Of a stretch of 64,000 nucleotides of DNA, positions 8,310 to 16,562 are shown piece after piece. A program made the position numbers and the translations under genes. Below the pieces are notes generated by a model. That model was not told where the DNA came from and did not search any database. It saw only the letters and a list, made by a program, of their open reading frames with translations. Origin of the DNA: Myxococcus qinghaiensis (GTDB taxonomy: Bacteria > Myxococcota > Myxococcia > Myxococcales > Myxococcaceae); the NCBI RefSeq assembly GCF_024198215.1, contig NZ_JAKCFA010000013.1:62001-126000 (forward strand). The letters are read 5' to 3'. Each line of letters starts with the position of its first letter. Positions within the stretch are counted from its first letter, which is position 1.

Positions 8310-9248
8310 ATGAAGCGCCCGTCGTCCCTGCCGCTATCCCTGCTCCTCGTCGCGCTGCTCGGCGCCGGCTGTGCCTCCACGCCCGCCGCGAGGAAGTATG
8401 TCCCCGTCGACTCCGGCAACGCCTTCCTGTGGGAAGTGAAGGACCCGCGCGGCGGCACCGCCTACCTCGTCGGCTCCATCCACATGGGCAAGGCCGGCGC
8501 CCTCACCCTCCCCTCCTCCATGGAGTCCGCCTTCTCCAAGGCCCAGGTCCTCGCCGTCGAGGTCGACACCACCCGCACCGACCCCACCGCGATGCAGAAG
8601 CTCGTGCGCGAGTTGGGCACCCTCCCCGAAGGCCAGAGCCTCTCCCAACGCCTGGACCCCAGCACCCGCGACCTCCTGAGCCGCGCCGCCACCCGCCTCG
8701 GGGTGCAGGCGCAGGGACTCGAACGGCTGCGTCCGTGGCTGGCGGGGCTGGTGCTCAACAACCTGGAGTTCGAGGCGGCGGGCTACAAGCAGGGGCACGG
8801 CGTGGACCGGGCGTTCCTGGACCGGGCTCACGAGGCGAAGAAGCAGGTGATGGAGTTGGAGACCGCGGACGGGCAACTGCGGATGCTCGCGGGCACGCCA
8901 GACACGCTCCAGGATTTGATGTTGAGGGACCAACTGCGGCGGGAACAGGGGCCGGGGGAGATTGTGGAGGCGCTCACGTCCGCGTGGCGGGCGGGGGACG
9001 CGGAGGGGATGGCGGGGCTGCTGCTCGAAGGGGCGAAGGATGAGACCTATCGGCCCGTGTACGAGCGGGTCTTCTTCGAGCGAAACGTGCAGATGGCGGA
9101 CCGGCTGGAGGCGCTGTTGGGTGAGCCGCGCGTGCACCTGGTGGTGGTGGGCGCGGGGCACGTGGTGGGCGCGGAGGGCATCGTGGCGCTCCTCCAGAAG
9201 AAGGGGCACACGGTGCGGCAGCTGCCCCGGGATGCCTCGGTGGAGTGA
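8310..9248 (+). CDS. TraB/GumN-family lipoprotein (Tiki-like fold)
   Basis: This 312-residue protein begins MKRPSSLPLSLLLVALLGAG, with Cys next to it as the lipobox cysteine. It then carries the family signature FLWEVKDPRGGTAYLVGSIH (two conserved GxxH-like motifs of TraB/GumN/PrgY proteins) and the C-terminal block VHLVVVGAGHVVGAEGIVAL (GxxHlxG). The metal-binding His/Glu residues appear intact (GSIH; VEVDTT; GAGHVVG). Family members are putative metalloproteases or haem-related proteins. The biological role is unknown in most bacteria. I chose ATG 8310 because it opens the signal peptide; a longer form from 8271 is possible. Codon use is typical of the genome. Confidence 0.9.
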   Translation: MKRPSSLPLSLLLVALLGAGCASTPAARKYVPVDSGNAFLWEVKDPRGGTAYLVGSIHMGKAGALTLPSSMESAFSKAQVLAVEVDTTRTDPTAMQKLVRELGTLPEGQSLSQRLDPSTRDLLSRAATRLGVQAQGLERLRPWLAGLVLNNLEFEAAGYKQGHGVDRAFLDRAHEAKKQVMELETADGQLRMLAGTPDTLQDLMLRDQLRREQGPGEIVEALTSAWRAGDAEGMAGLLLEGAKDETYRPVYERVFFERNVQMADRLEALLGEPRVHLVVVGAGHVVGAEGIVALLQKKGHTVRQLPRDASVE

Positions 9249-9486
9249 GGCGCGGGGCGCGCTGGAGGGCAGGCGGCCACGCCTCGGGATGGGACGGGAC
9301 GCGACAAGTCCTTGCAGCAGGACATTGGCCTCACCGAAGCGGATGAAGCGCCCCAGGGTAGACAACGACTCACAGCCCACATCCTCCGCCCTGACACCGC
9401 AATCCCTCACAAGACGATTTCTTGCCCCCTGCACCCCCTGCGCTAGGAGTTCCGCCATTCCTTGAGCAGAAGTGGGGGAGTCCAAG

Positions 9487-9720
9487 ATGTACGAGTACCA
9501 TGTGGATGCGTTCGTGCCGCCCGCGCCGGGCTGTGGCAGCACGGAGTCAGGCTGGAGCCCGCAGCGCTGCGCGGAGTTCGCGAAGTTCCTCAACAACTAC
9601 GCGACCCAAGGCTGGAAGCTGCACTCCAGCGAGTACCGCGCGGTCACGACGAACAGTGGCTGCAATACCAGCAAGGGCTCGTGGCTGGTCTGCGTCTTCG
9701 AACGGCAGAGGACGGGATGA
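9487..9720 (+). CDS. DUF4177 domain protein
   Basis: This 77-residue protein begins MYEYHVDAFVPP and contains FLNNYATQGWKLHS, the hallmark of DUF4177 (short beta-alpha-beta proteins starting with a Tyr-rich strand and ending in GWeL). It ends in SWLVCVFER. GGGGGAG is placed six bases before the ATG. There are four cysteines. Function is unknown for the family. The roughly 240 bases before it show no gene. Confidence 0.85.
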   Translation: MYEYHVDAFVPPAPGCGSTESGWSPQRCAEFAKFLNNYATQGWKLHSSEYRAVTTNSGCNTSKGSWLVCVFERQRTG

Positions 9721-9827
9721 CCCCGAGCCCCCGCTCCCGAAGCAGCCCCTGGGAGGGGAATGAATACTCCGCACTGGCGCGCTTTCCGCCTCCGGTGCGG
9801 AGCAGTCGGGATTCCGCCTCGCCGCCC

Positions 9828-10067
9828 ATGTCGCGACTGCCCTGGTGGCTCAATCCCCTGGCCTGGCTCGCGGTGGGACTCATTCTGCTTTACCGGCACC
9901 TGCTCCCCAACGCATGGAAGCGTCACTGCATCTACACGCCGACGTGCTCGCTGTACGGCCTGCGCTCCATCCAGAGGTATGGGGTTGCGCGGGGAGCCGC
10001 GCGGACATGGGCCCGAATCCGTCGCTGCAATGGGGCCCTCTATCTAGGGGGAACGGATGAGCCCTGA
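9828..10067 (+). CDS. yidD: YidD-type membrane protein insertion efficiency factor
   Basis: This 79-residue protein has one N-terminal hydrophobic helix (WWLNPLAWLAVGLILLYRHL). It is followed by the YidD signature CIYTPTCSLYGLRSIQRYG, with ARIRRC and a GG-D ending. The paired cysteines match the family pattern (YPTCSxYAxxAxxxYG). YidD helps the YidC insertase and is usually beside rpmH-rnpA-yidC. Here it stands alone, and the LRC-type end (normally CHPF) is CNGAL, so this may be a stand-alone paralogue. The reading frame is open upstream, but the ATG at 9828 gives a family-sized protein. Confidence 0.85.
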   Translation: MSRLPWWLNPLAWLAVGLILLYRHLLPNAWKRHCIYTPTCSLYGLRSIQRYGVARGAARTWARIRRCNGALYLGGTDEP

Positions 10068-10404
10068 GGGCTGCCCCACCCGCCCCAGAGCCCTCCAACA
10101 CCTCTGGGCCCGCGAAGAGGCCTGAGGCCAGTCCTCCGCCGCGACGCGCAGCACCCGGAGCCTCCCGCGCGCCCGCCGTGGCGACCGCGCTCCCCATCCC
10201 CGCGCCCAACACCTGTCCGCCCCTCGGCACCACGCGTGCATTCAAGCCCGCGTGGCCCTGACTCCCCGTGTGCAATCCGCCCTCCGAGCGACCTTCCACG
10301 TCGTTCGGACTTGCACTTCCGCCCCACTTGCTTATTTTGGACGCCAAATTTAATTTAGCTGTCGAAACGTCCAGGGACTTATAAAAATAAGGTCCACCCC
10401 GCCC
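10068..10404. other. Non-coding stretch upstream of lrp-type regulator
   Basis: There are 337 bases without a convincing gene. The first 230 bases are GC-rich with no feature seen. The last 70 bases turn sharply AT-rich (10331-10395), marking the promoter region of the Lrp gene. A minus-strand frame across it is Gly/Arg-rich and looks like noise. Confidence 0.6.
10338..10373. promoter_or_regulatory. Inverted repeat TGGACG-N24-CGTCCA, probable autoregulatory site
   Basis: TGGACG at 10338-10343 is mirrored by CGTCCA at 10368-10373, flanking an AT-rich core with AAATTTAATTTA. It lies 32 bases before the Lrp/AsnC start. Lrp proteins bind AT-rich, loosely palindromic sites near their own promoters, so an operator is likely; this is inference from position and symmetry. 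Confidence 0.5.
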
Positions 10405-10887
10405 ATGCACATGGATGAGCTCGACTTCCGCCTGGTGGACCTGCTGCAGCGCGACGGCCGCGCGACGCAGTTGGAGCTCTCCCGCGCGGTGGGGCTGTCC
10501 CAGCCCGCGGTGGCCGAGCGCATCCGCAAGCTGGAGGAGCGGGGCGTCATCACCGGCTATGCGGCGCGCGTCGACGCGACCAAGCTGGGCAAGGACATCA
10601 CCGCCTTCATCGGGGTGAGCATCGAGCATCCGAAGTACTTCGAGGGCTTCGCCAAGAAGGTCCTCGCCCTGCCGGACGTGCTGGAGTGCCACCGCGTCGC
10701 CGGGCAGGACTCGTACCTCGTCAAGGTCAAGACGGCGAACACGCGGACGCTCGACTCGCTCCTCGTGGAGACACTGCGCACCATCGCGGGCGTCACCCGG
10801 ACCCAGACCACCATCGTCCTGTCTTCCATCAAGGAGGACACGCATGTCCGCGTGCCTCCCGAGCTCGCCAAGGAGAGTGAAAGATGA
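10405..10887 (+). CDS. Lrp/AsnC-family transcriptional regulator
   Basis: This 160-residue protein is of standard Lrp length. The N-terminus opens with LDFRLVDLLQRDGRATQLEL and the helix-turn-helix GLSQPAVAERIRKLEERGVI. The C-terminal half is the RAM amino-acid-binding domain (VLECHRVAGQDSYLVKVK...). Its stop overlaps the start of the aminotransferase by four bases (ATGA), so the two are translationally coupled. It most likely senses the substrate or product of that enzyme. An AT-rich inverted repeat precedes it. Confidence 0.95.
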   Translation: MHMDELDFRLVDLLQRDGRATQLELSRAVGLSQPAVAERIRKLEERGVITGYAARVDATKLGKDITAFIGVSIEHPKYFEGFAKKVLALPDVLECHRVAGQDSYLVKVKTANTRTLDSLLVETLRTIAGVTRTQTTIVLSSIKEDTHVRVPPELAKESER

Positions 10888-12101
10888 GCGCCGACGCCAT
10901 GAGCGCACCCCTTCCCCCGCCACCGGTCTGGCGACTCGCCCAACGCATGTCGCGCATCAAGACGTCCGCGGTGCGCGAAATCCTCAAGGTGGCCGAGCGC
11001 CCGGACATCCTCTCCTTCGCCGGAGGCCTGCCCGCGCCGGAGCTCTTCCCGCTGGAGGCCATCGCCGAGGCCCACGCCAGGGTCATGGCCGAGGAGGGCC
11101 GCGCCGCGCTCCAGTACAGCACCACCGAGGGCTTCGCCCCCCTGCGCGAGTGGATCTGCACGCACCTGGCCCGCTCCGGCCGCGTGTGCGGCGCGGACCA
11201 GATTCTCATCACCAACGGCTCGCAGCAGGGCATCGACCTGGTGGCCAAGGTGCTCCTGGACCCCGGTGACCTGGTCATCGTGGAGAACCCCAGCTACCTG
11301 GCCGCGCTGCAGACGTTCGGCGGCTACGAGGCGAAGTTCGCCACCGTCGAGAGCGACGACGACGGCATGCGCATCGACGACCTGGAGCGCGTGCTGGCCA
11401 CGCACAAGCCGAAGATGCTGTACGTCGTCGCCAACTTCCAGAACCCCAAGGGCACCACCCTGTCGCTGGAGCGCCGCAAGGCCCTGGTGCGGCTGGCGCA
11501 GCAGCACCGCTTCCTCATCCTCGAGGACGACCCGTACGGCGAGCTGCGCTTCCGCGGCGAGCACCTGCCGTCGCTGGCCGCCTTCGACGACCAGGGCGTC
11601 GTCGTGTCGCTGGGCACCTTCTCCAAGACGCTGGCCCCGGGCCTGCGCATCGGCTGGGTGGCGGGCCCGCGCGACTTCGTGCGCAGCCTCACCATCGCCA
11701 AGCAGTCCACGGACCTGCACACCGCCACCGTCGCCCAGCGCGCCGTGGTGAAGCTCTTGCAGAACTTCGACTACTACAAGCACCTGGACTCGCTGCGCCC
11801 TGTCTACGGCGAGCGCGCCAACGCCATGCTGGACGCGCTCAAGGTCCACATGCCGGAGGGCATGAGCTGGACACACCCGGACGGCGGCATGTTCCTGTGG
11901 GCCAGGCTGCCCCCCGGCATCAGCGGCGACACCCTGCTGCCCCGGGCCGTCGAGCAGAAGGTCGCCTTCGTGCCGGGCAGCCCCTTCTTCGCCATGAACC
12001 CGCGCTCGGAGTTCATCCGCCTCAACTACTCCAACCGGCCGCCCGACCTGATTGCCGAGGGCATGCGCCGGCTGGGCGCCGTCATCTCCGGCGCCCTGTA
12101 A
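10884..12101 (+). CDS. PLP-dependent class I aminotransferase (LysN / 2-aminoadipate-like)
   Basis: This 405-residue fold-type I aminotransferase has a PLP-binding lysine at Lys248 in FSKTLAPGLRIGW and upstream substrate motif residues in SFAGGLPAPELFP. Also visible are ITNGSQQGIDL, NFQNPKGTTLS and the C-terminal RLNYS arginine that binds the substrate carboxylate. The FAGGLP start and overall pattern fit the 2-aminoadipate / aromatic / LysN group rather than aspartate aminotransferases. It is translationally coupled to the Lrp regulator (ATGA overlap). A second possible start lies 15 bases in. A strong terminator follows at 12131. Confidence 0.93.
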   Translation: MSADAMSAPLPPPPVWRLAQRMSRIKTSAVREILKVAERPDILSFAGGLPAPELFPLEAIAEAHARVMAEEGRAALQYSTTEGFAPLREWICTHLARSGRVCGADQILITNGSQQGIDLVAKVLLDPGDLVIVENPSYLAALQTFGGYEAKFATVESDDDGMRIDDLERVLATHKPKMLYVVANFQNPKGTTLSLERRKALVRLAQQHRFLILEDDPYGELRFRGEHLPSLAAFDDQGVVVSLGTFSKTLAPGLRIGWVAGPRDFVRSLTIAKQSTDLHTATVAQRAVVKLLQNFDYYKHLDSLRPVYGERANAMLDALKVHMPEGMSWTHPDGGMFLWARLPPGISGDTLLPRAVEQKVAFVPGSPFFAMNPRSEFIRLNYSNRPPDLIAEGMRRLGAVISGAL

Positions 12102-12130
12102 CCCCGCGCTGACACTTCAAGGCCGTGCCG

Positions 12131-12161
12131 CGCCGCGTCGGACTCCCCGACGCGGCGTTTT
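12131..12161 (+). terminator. Rho-independent terminator after aminotransferase
   Basis: A perfect 11-bp stem (12131-12141 with 12147-12157), five-base loop, then TTTT at 12158. It ends the Lrp-aminotransferase operon. Confidence 0.88.
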
Positions 12162-12176
12162 CATTTCTACCTGAGT

Positions 12177-12190
12177 TGAATGTCGATTCA
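12177..12190. promoter_or_regulatory. Perfect inverted repeat TGAAT-gtcg-ATTCA upstream of SDR gene
   Basis: A short AT-rich palindrome in the otherwise GC-rich 126 bases before the SDR ribosome site, next to a GTTGAA/TTCAAC pair. It is a possible operator; no regulator can be named. Confidence 0.35.
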
Positions 12191-12315
12191 GGTTTCAACT
12201 TCATCGGCGCTGGCCAGGGCGGGCCGGGTTGCGTACCCTGCGCGGCGGGTTTCAACGGCGGCACGGAAGCCCCCAGGTTCCCCAGCCGCCCCCAACACAC
12301 CGGAGAGACAGACAC

Positions 12316-13062
12316 ATGCAGCTCAAGGACCTGAAGGTGGTGGTGACGGGTGGTGCCCAGGGCATGGGCGCGCACTTCGCGCAGCGGCTGGTGGAGGCGG
12401 GCGCGCAGGTGGCGGTGGGCGACGTCAACGAGGAGAAGCTGGCGGCGCTGCCCGCGAGCATCCACCGCCGCAAGCTGGACGTGTCGTCCGAGGAGGACAT
12501 CACGTCCTTCGTGAGCTGGGCGCACGGGGCCATGGGCGGGCTCAACGGCCTCATCAACAACGCGGGCATCCTCCGCGACGCGCTGCTGGTGAAGAAGGAC
12601 CGGACCACGGGCCAGGTGAAGAAGCTGTCCACCGCCGACTGGAACGCGGTCATCGGCGTCAACCTCACGGGCGCCACGCTGATGGTGCGCGAGGTGGTGG
12701 CGAAGATGGTGGAGACGGACCAGGGCAACGGCGTCGTCGTCAACATGTCGTCCATCGCCCGGCACGGCAACCGCGGTCAGTCCAACTACGTGTCCGCCAA
12801 GGCGGCGCTCGCGGCGAACACCGTGACGTGGTCGCGCGAGTTCGGCCCCTTCGGCATCCGCGTGGGCGCGGTGGCCCCGGGCATGATTGAGACGCCGATG
12901 ACGCAGGGAATGAACCAGAAGGCCCGCGACGCGCTGGTGGCCTCGATTCCCGTGGGCCGCATCGGCCTGCCCGAGGACATCTGGCTGGCCGTGAAGTTCA
13001 TCCTCGAGTGCGACTACTTCAACGGTCGCACCATCGACGTGGACGGCGGCCTCAACTTCTAG
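12316..13062 (+). CDS. Short-chain dehydrogenase/reductase (3-oxoacyl or 3-hydroxyacyl type)
   Basis: This 248-residue classical SDR has the cofactor loop TGGAQGMG (residues about 11-18) and the structural motif NNAG. The catalytic residues are Ser145, Tyr158 and Lys162 (YVSAK), followed by PGMIETPMT. It is closest in look to 3-hydroxyacyl-CoA dehydrogenases type 2 / 3-oxoacyl-ACP reductases. It has an insertion KKDRTTGQVKKLS after the NNAG segment, which is a feature of that subgroup. GGAGAG lies upstream of the ATG. It appears monocistronic, between the aminotransferase terminator and a convergent gene. Confidence 0.93.
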   Translation: MQLKDLKVVVTGGAQGMGAHFAQRLVEAGAQVAVGDVNEEKLAALPASIHRRKLDVSSEEDITSFVSWAHGAMGGLNGLINNAGILRDALLVKKDRTTGQVKKLSTADWNAVIGVNLTGATLMVREVVAKMVETDQGNGVVVNMSSIARHGNRGQSNYVSAKAALAANTVTWSREFGPFGIRVGAVAPGMIETPMTQGMNQKARDALVASIPVGRIGLPEDIWLAVKFILECDYFNGRTIDVDGGLNF

Positions 13063-13074
13063 GCCGCGACTCGG

Positions 13075-13105
13075 GACGCGTCTCCGCTTCATCCGGGGAC
13101 GCGTC
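13075..13105. terminator. Hairpin between convergent genes
   Basis: GACGCGTCTCC (13075-13085) pairs with GGGGACGCGTC (13095-13105), one wobble, nine-base loop. There is no T-run on the plus side. It lies between the convergent SDR and lytic transglycosylase genes and could act in both directions. Confidence 0.5.
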
Positions 13106-13117
13106 GCCGCAGCCAAC

Positions 13118-15472
13118 CTACCTTCGGCTGACGTCGCCCACTTGAGTCTGGTGCAGCAGCACGGGCTCGCCCTTGTAGAGCAGCTTGTAGGCGCCGTAGC
13201 TGCCGAGCACGTGCTTCACGTACTCGCGCGTCTCGTCGAAGGCGATGTGCTCCACCCACTCGTCCAGCTCCGCCTGCGGCAGCGCCTGACGCCAGCGGTC
13301 CACCGCCCTTGGCCCCGCGTTGTAGGCGGCCACCGCGTACGCCATGTTCCCGCCAAAGCGGTTGAGCAACTGTCCCAGGTAGGCCGAGCCCAGCCGGACG
13401 TTCTGCGCGGGCTGGAGCAGCGCCGCCTCCCCCACCTCGCCCAGCTTCAGCGAGCTGGCCACCTGGCGCGCCGTCGCGGGCATGAGCTGCGCGAGCCCCA
13501 GCGCCCCCGTGGCCGAGCGCGCCTGCGGACGGAAGCGGCTCTCCTCGCGGATGAGCCCCTGCATCAGGTCCGGGTCCACCTTGGAGGCGCGCGCATAGCG
13601 CTGGATGACGTTCCGGAACGCCAGCGGCCACGTCGCCTCCCACACGGGACGCGACGCCGCGCTCAGGGGCCCCTGCACTTCCTGGCGCAGTGACTCGCGC
13701 GCCACCTGCCGCGCGGCCCGCTTGCGGCCCGTGCGCAGCATCGTCTGGTAGAGCAGTCTCGCCGGCGCCTCCGGCAACCCTCGCGAGTTCACCGCGAGCA
13801 ACTCCTCCGCCGCGCCCGGCTGCCCCAGTCGAATCAGCTCCACACCCGCCGCGAAGCGCGCGTCATGGCGCAGCGGCCCGGGCGGCAGCGGCCACACCTC
13901 GTCCGGCGGCGGAGCATTGTCACCAGCCACGGGGGGCGGGGTCAGGCGCGTCAGCCGCTCCGGCGCCAGCAGTGCCAGCCGCGAGCGCGCCAGCATCCCG
14001 TACCAGGTCGCGGGGCGCTCGGTCGCCAGCAGCTCGTACTCATCGAGGGCCGTGGCGTTCGTCAGGGGCATCGGCTCCCGCACGCGCGCGCGCCAGTAGC
14101 GGGAGCGCCACAGCGCCTCGTCCGTGCGAGACGCCGCGGGCAGCTTCTCCACGGCCTCCAGCGCCGCCATCGCCGCGGCGGGAGCGTCCTTGCGCGAGTG
14201 GAGCCAGAAGGCCCGGAACAGCGCCTCCGACGCGAAGTTGCCCGCCGGGTAGCGCCGCGCCGTCTCCTCATAGCGCTCCAATGCGCTGTCGACCTGGCCC
14301 GTCCGTTGGAGGAGCCACGCCTCGAAGAAGAGCGCGTCGTCGGCATAGCCGTGCTCGGGATAGTCGCGCGCCAGCGTCGCATAGGTGGTGATGGCGGCCT
14401 TGGGGTCCACCACCGACTGCGAGTAGCCCAGCACATAGAGCGCCTGGGGGCGCTGCTCGGCGGACATGCACTTCTCCGCCACGGGCGTGAGGAGCTGGAT
14501 GGCGCGGCGGTGCTGCCGGTCCTTGCGCAGCGCGCGTCCGTAGGCGAGGTGCGCGCGACAGGACAGCTCGTCGGGCAGGTCCACCGTGGACATCACCCCC
14601 CACAGCATGTCCATCGCGGAGGCGTGACGGTGCAGCTCCACCAGCGCCTCACCCCGACGCACCTTCCACTTGGTGGGCAACGGCAGGCCCTGCAACCGCT
14701 GACGCGCCCGCTGCGCCTCGCGCGACAGGGGGCTGGTGGCCCACACCTCCAGCAGCGCCCGGTGCTCCACGTTGTAGAGGCCCTGGGCGCGCGCCAGATC
14801 ACAGATGGCCAGGAGCGCCTTCATCCGCAGCGCATCCGGCCCTCGCGCCTGTCGGCTGTCGATGAGTTCCTGGAGCGCCTGCAGCGCCCCGGGGATGTCG
14901 TTGCGACGCTGCAGCACGCGCGACAGGCTGAAGCGCGCCTCCGCGTAGAGCGGTGAGCCCGGGCTCACCTCGCGATACTGGGATGTCGCCAGCTCCAGCC
15001 GACGCAGCTTCTCGTTCGCCTGCGCCGCCCACAGCAGGCAGTGGTCCTTCAGCGGGACATAGTCGACGGCCAGCGCGGCGAACTCGTCCGCGGCGGTGGC
15101 GTAGTCGCGAGCGAACATCGAGCTCTGCGCGCGCAGGAAGCGGACCGGCAGCGTGGACTCCTCGTCCTTGAGCAGGGCACGCGCGCGGGCATGACGGCCC
15201 CGGCGCAGCTCGTCCCGCGCCTTGGCGAGGACACCTTCCGCGAAGTAGGGCGCGAGCTGCTCGGGCCCGAAGGACACCACCGACAGCTCCGCGCCAGAGG
15301 GCTGCTCCGCCGGAGCGTCGAGCAGCTGCTCCAACTGCTCCTCCGACAGCCCCTCACCCGGCCCGTCATCCTCGAGCGACTGGGCTCGAGCGGAACCCGC
15401 GCCACCCACCAGGCCCGCGCAGGCCACGCACATCGCCAAGGCACCCACGCGCAGCCGCCGTCGTCCATCCAT
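13118..15472 (-). CDS. Slt70-type soluble lytic murein transglycosylase
   Basis: This 784-residue periplasmic enzyme has an N-terminal signal peptide ending in GSARAQ. A long all-helical, TPR-like superhelix covers residues about 70-610 (many AxxxL..ARY repeats). The C-terminal lysozyme-like SLT domain runs from about 620 to 770. The catalytic Glu is Glu644 in REESRFRP, followed by GALGLAQLMPATA and AYNAGPRAVDRW, all family hallmarks. It cleaves peptidoglycan to 1,6-anhydromuropeptides. It is somewhat longer than E. coli Slt70 (about 640 residues), with most extra length in the helical part. GAAGAGGG precedes the ATG. Confidence 0.94.
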   Translation of the reverse strand: MDGRRRLRVGALAMCVACAGLVGGAGSARAQSLEDDGPGEGLSEEQLEQLLDAPAEQPSGAELSVVSFGPEQLAPYFAEGVLAKARDELRRGRHARARALLKDEESTLPVRFLRAQSSMFARDYATAADEFAALAVDYVPLKDHCLLWAAQANEKLRRLELATSQYREVSPGSPLYAEARFSLSRVLQRRNDIPGALQALQELIDSRQARGPDALRMKALLAICDLARAQGLYNVEHRALLEVWATSPLSREAQRARQRLQGLPLPTKWKVRRGEALVELHRHASAMDMLWGVMSTVDLPDELSCRAHLAYGRALRKDRQHRRAIQLLTPVAEKCMSAEQRPQALYVLGYSQSVVDPKAAITTYATLARDYPEHGYADDALFFEAWLLQRTGQVDSALERYEETARRYPAGNFASEALFRAFWLHSRKDAPAAAMAALEAVEKLPAASRTDEALWRSRYWRARVREPMPLTNATALDEYELLATERPATWYGMLARSRLALLAPERLTRLTPPPVAGDNAPPPDEVWPLPPGPLRHDARFAAGVELIRLGQPGAAEELLAVNSRGLPEAPARLLYQTMLRTGRKRAARQVARESLRQEVQGPLSAASRPVWEATWPLAFRNVIQRYARASKVDPDLMQGLIREESRFRPQARSATGALGLAQLMPATARQVASSLKLGEVGEAALLQPAQNVRLGSAYLGQLLNRFGGNMAYAVAAYNAGPRAVDRWRQALPQAELDEWVEHIAFDETREYVKHVLGSYGAYKLLYKGEPVLLHQTQVGDVSRR

Positions 15473-16085
15473 GCATGCCCTCTTCCGCGATTCGGGCCAC
15501 TGAGGATTTGCACGCAGGGCAGACTTGGGACCGGGCGCCAGGCACGTCGAGCGCACACGCGTCGTCCAGGCGATAGACGCGCGCGAAGTGTCCGCGCGCC
15601 ACTGCTCGAAACACGACGGAACAGCGCGCTACACGTGGGTGCGACTGCGCGGGGGTGGCGCGGAAGACCACCCGCCACGAGGCCCCTCGGAGGAACGCGG
15701 ACCGCCAGGCGCTCAGTGCAACGCGGGCACGGAGAGCCTGGCCTGCTCCGCCATCACCCGCTCCGCCAGCGCGCGGTTCAGCGCTTCATATGAGGGCTGG
15801 AGCGCCTTCAGCATGCGCCAGGCTGTCCTCTACCAACCGCCCCACGACGCATACATGCCCCGCGGGACGATTGCGGGATGACAGGAGAATCGCGACTTTC
15901 TACGCTAGTCAGGAAGAAGCGGAGAACCCGTGCGTTTCCCGAATTGGAAACGGCGACGTCCCTGCCCTTCTCCCGCGCGAGCAGCTCAAGGGCCTCGCGC
16001 ACGGTGGAACGAACCACCACGGGCCGCCCTCCACGTCATTGGAGGGGAGCCCAGACCAGGGGTGCACGGCGAGGGGCACCCACCG
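15473..16085. other. 613-base stretch with only gene remnants
   Basis: This lies between the lytic transglycosylase start and a small gene at 16086. No full gene is supported. On the minus strand two short coding-like pieces are seen: a GTG-started frame at about 15930-16020 encoding STVREALELLAREKGRD, with high GC at third positions that then collapses, and a 33-codon frame at 15713-15814. The part near 15880-15960 is AT-richer and may hold a promoter. Confidence 0.45.
15713..15814 (-). CDS. Possible 33-residue small protein or gene remnant
   Basis: ATG 15814 opens MLKALQPSYEALNRALAERV..., a helical, coding-like peptide that ends at 15713. The same frame upstream reads MYASWGGW, then a TAG, then RTAWRMLKALQ, so the piece looks like the tail of a longer frame broken by a stop. 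It could be a decayed gene or a small peptide. No ribosome site is evident before ATG 15814. Confidence 0.25.
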   Translation of the reverse strand: MLKALQPSYEALNRALAERVMAEQARLSVPALH

Positions 16086-16499
16086 CTAGTAGAGGTCGAC
16101 GGGCATCATGGTGCCTGCCTCGAACTCCGGAGCACGCCGCAGCTGGTCCAGCACGCGCGGCGCGCAGCGCAGGTGGAGCATGGGCAACGAGCCCGGCTCG
16201 CTCACCGAACGCACGGAGCCCAGGAGGTGGTGCGCCTCGAGCCAGCGCATGAAGCTCTCGTGGAAGCGAGCGCTCTCCGCCAGCCCGGCCCGTTGGACCT
16301 CCGCCCGTGACAGGGGCGGAGGACGGGGAGGAGTGCGTCCACGAGCAGCCTTGGGCTCCTCGCGGGGCATCACTGTGACATCTATCCATTCAGGCTGCGT
16401 CCGCGCGCCGGCCAGGCCGGGCAACGGACGGACCGCCGAGGTGACACGGGACGAACCCGCCGCGAAGCCGTCCCCTGGCTCGCCAATCTTTCTGCTCAT
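16086..16499 (-). CDS. Small subtilase-associated protein, possible inhibitor/propeptide-like
   Basis: This is 137 residues with no signal peptide. The N-terminal half is Pro/Arg-rich and probably disordered. The C-terminal half (from about residue 70) is folded: ARFHESFMRWLEAHHLL, then LPMLHLRCAPRVLDQLRRAP. The last segment has the look of the strand-helix-'LxxxPxV' pattern of I9-type subtilase propeptides and inhibitors. It follows the subtilase gene by 63 bases on the same strand, with GGAGGAGGA upstream of its ATG. A trans-acting inhibitor or folding helper of the protease is the best guess, but it rests on position and a weak pattern. Confidence 0.65.
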   Translation of the reverse strand: MSRKIGEPGDGFAAGSSRVTSAVRPLPGLAGARTQPEWIDVTVMPREEPKAARGRTPPRPPPLSRAEVQRAGLAESARFHESFMRWLEAHHLLGSVRSVSEPGSLPMLHLRCAPRVLDQLRRAPEFEAGTMMPVDLY

Positions 16500-16562
16500 G
16501 GCCTCATCCTCCTCCCCCGGGCCCGGCGCTCCACTGGCGCCGACCCCGGCTTCAACCCGCCG

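Noticed and set aside
9880..10923. Long minus-strand frame antisense to the YidD and Lrp genes
   Set aside because: It runs opposite to well-supported genes and has Gly/Arg-rich, low-information translation.
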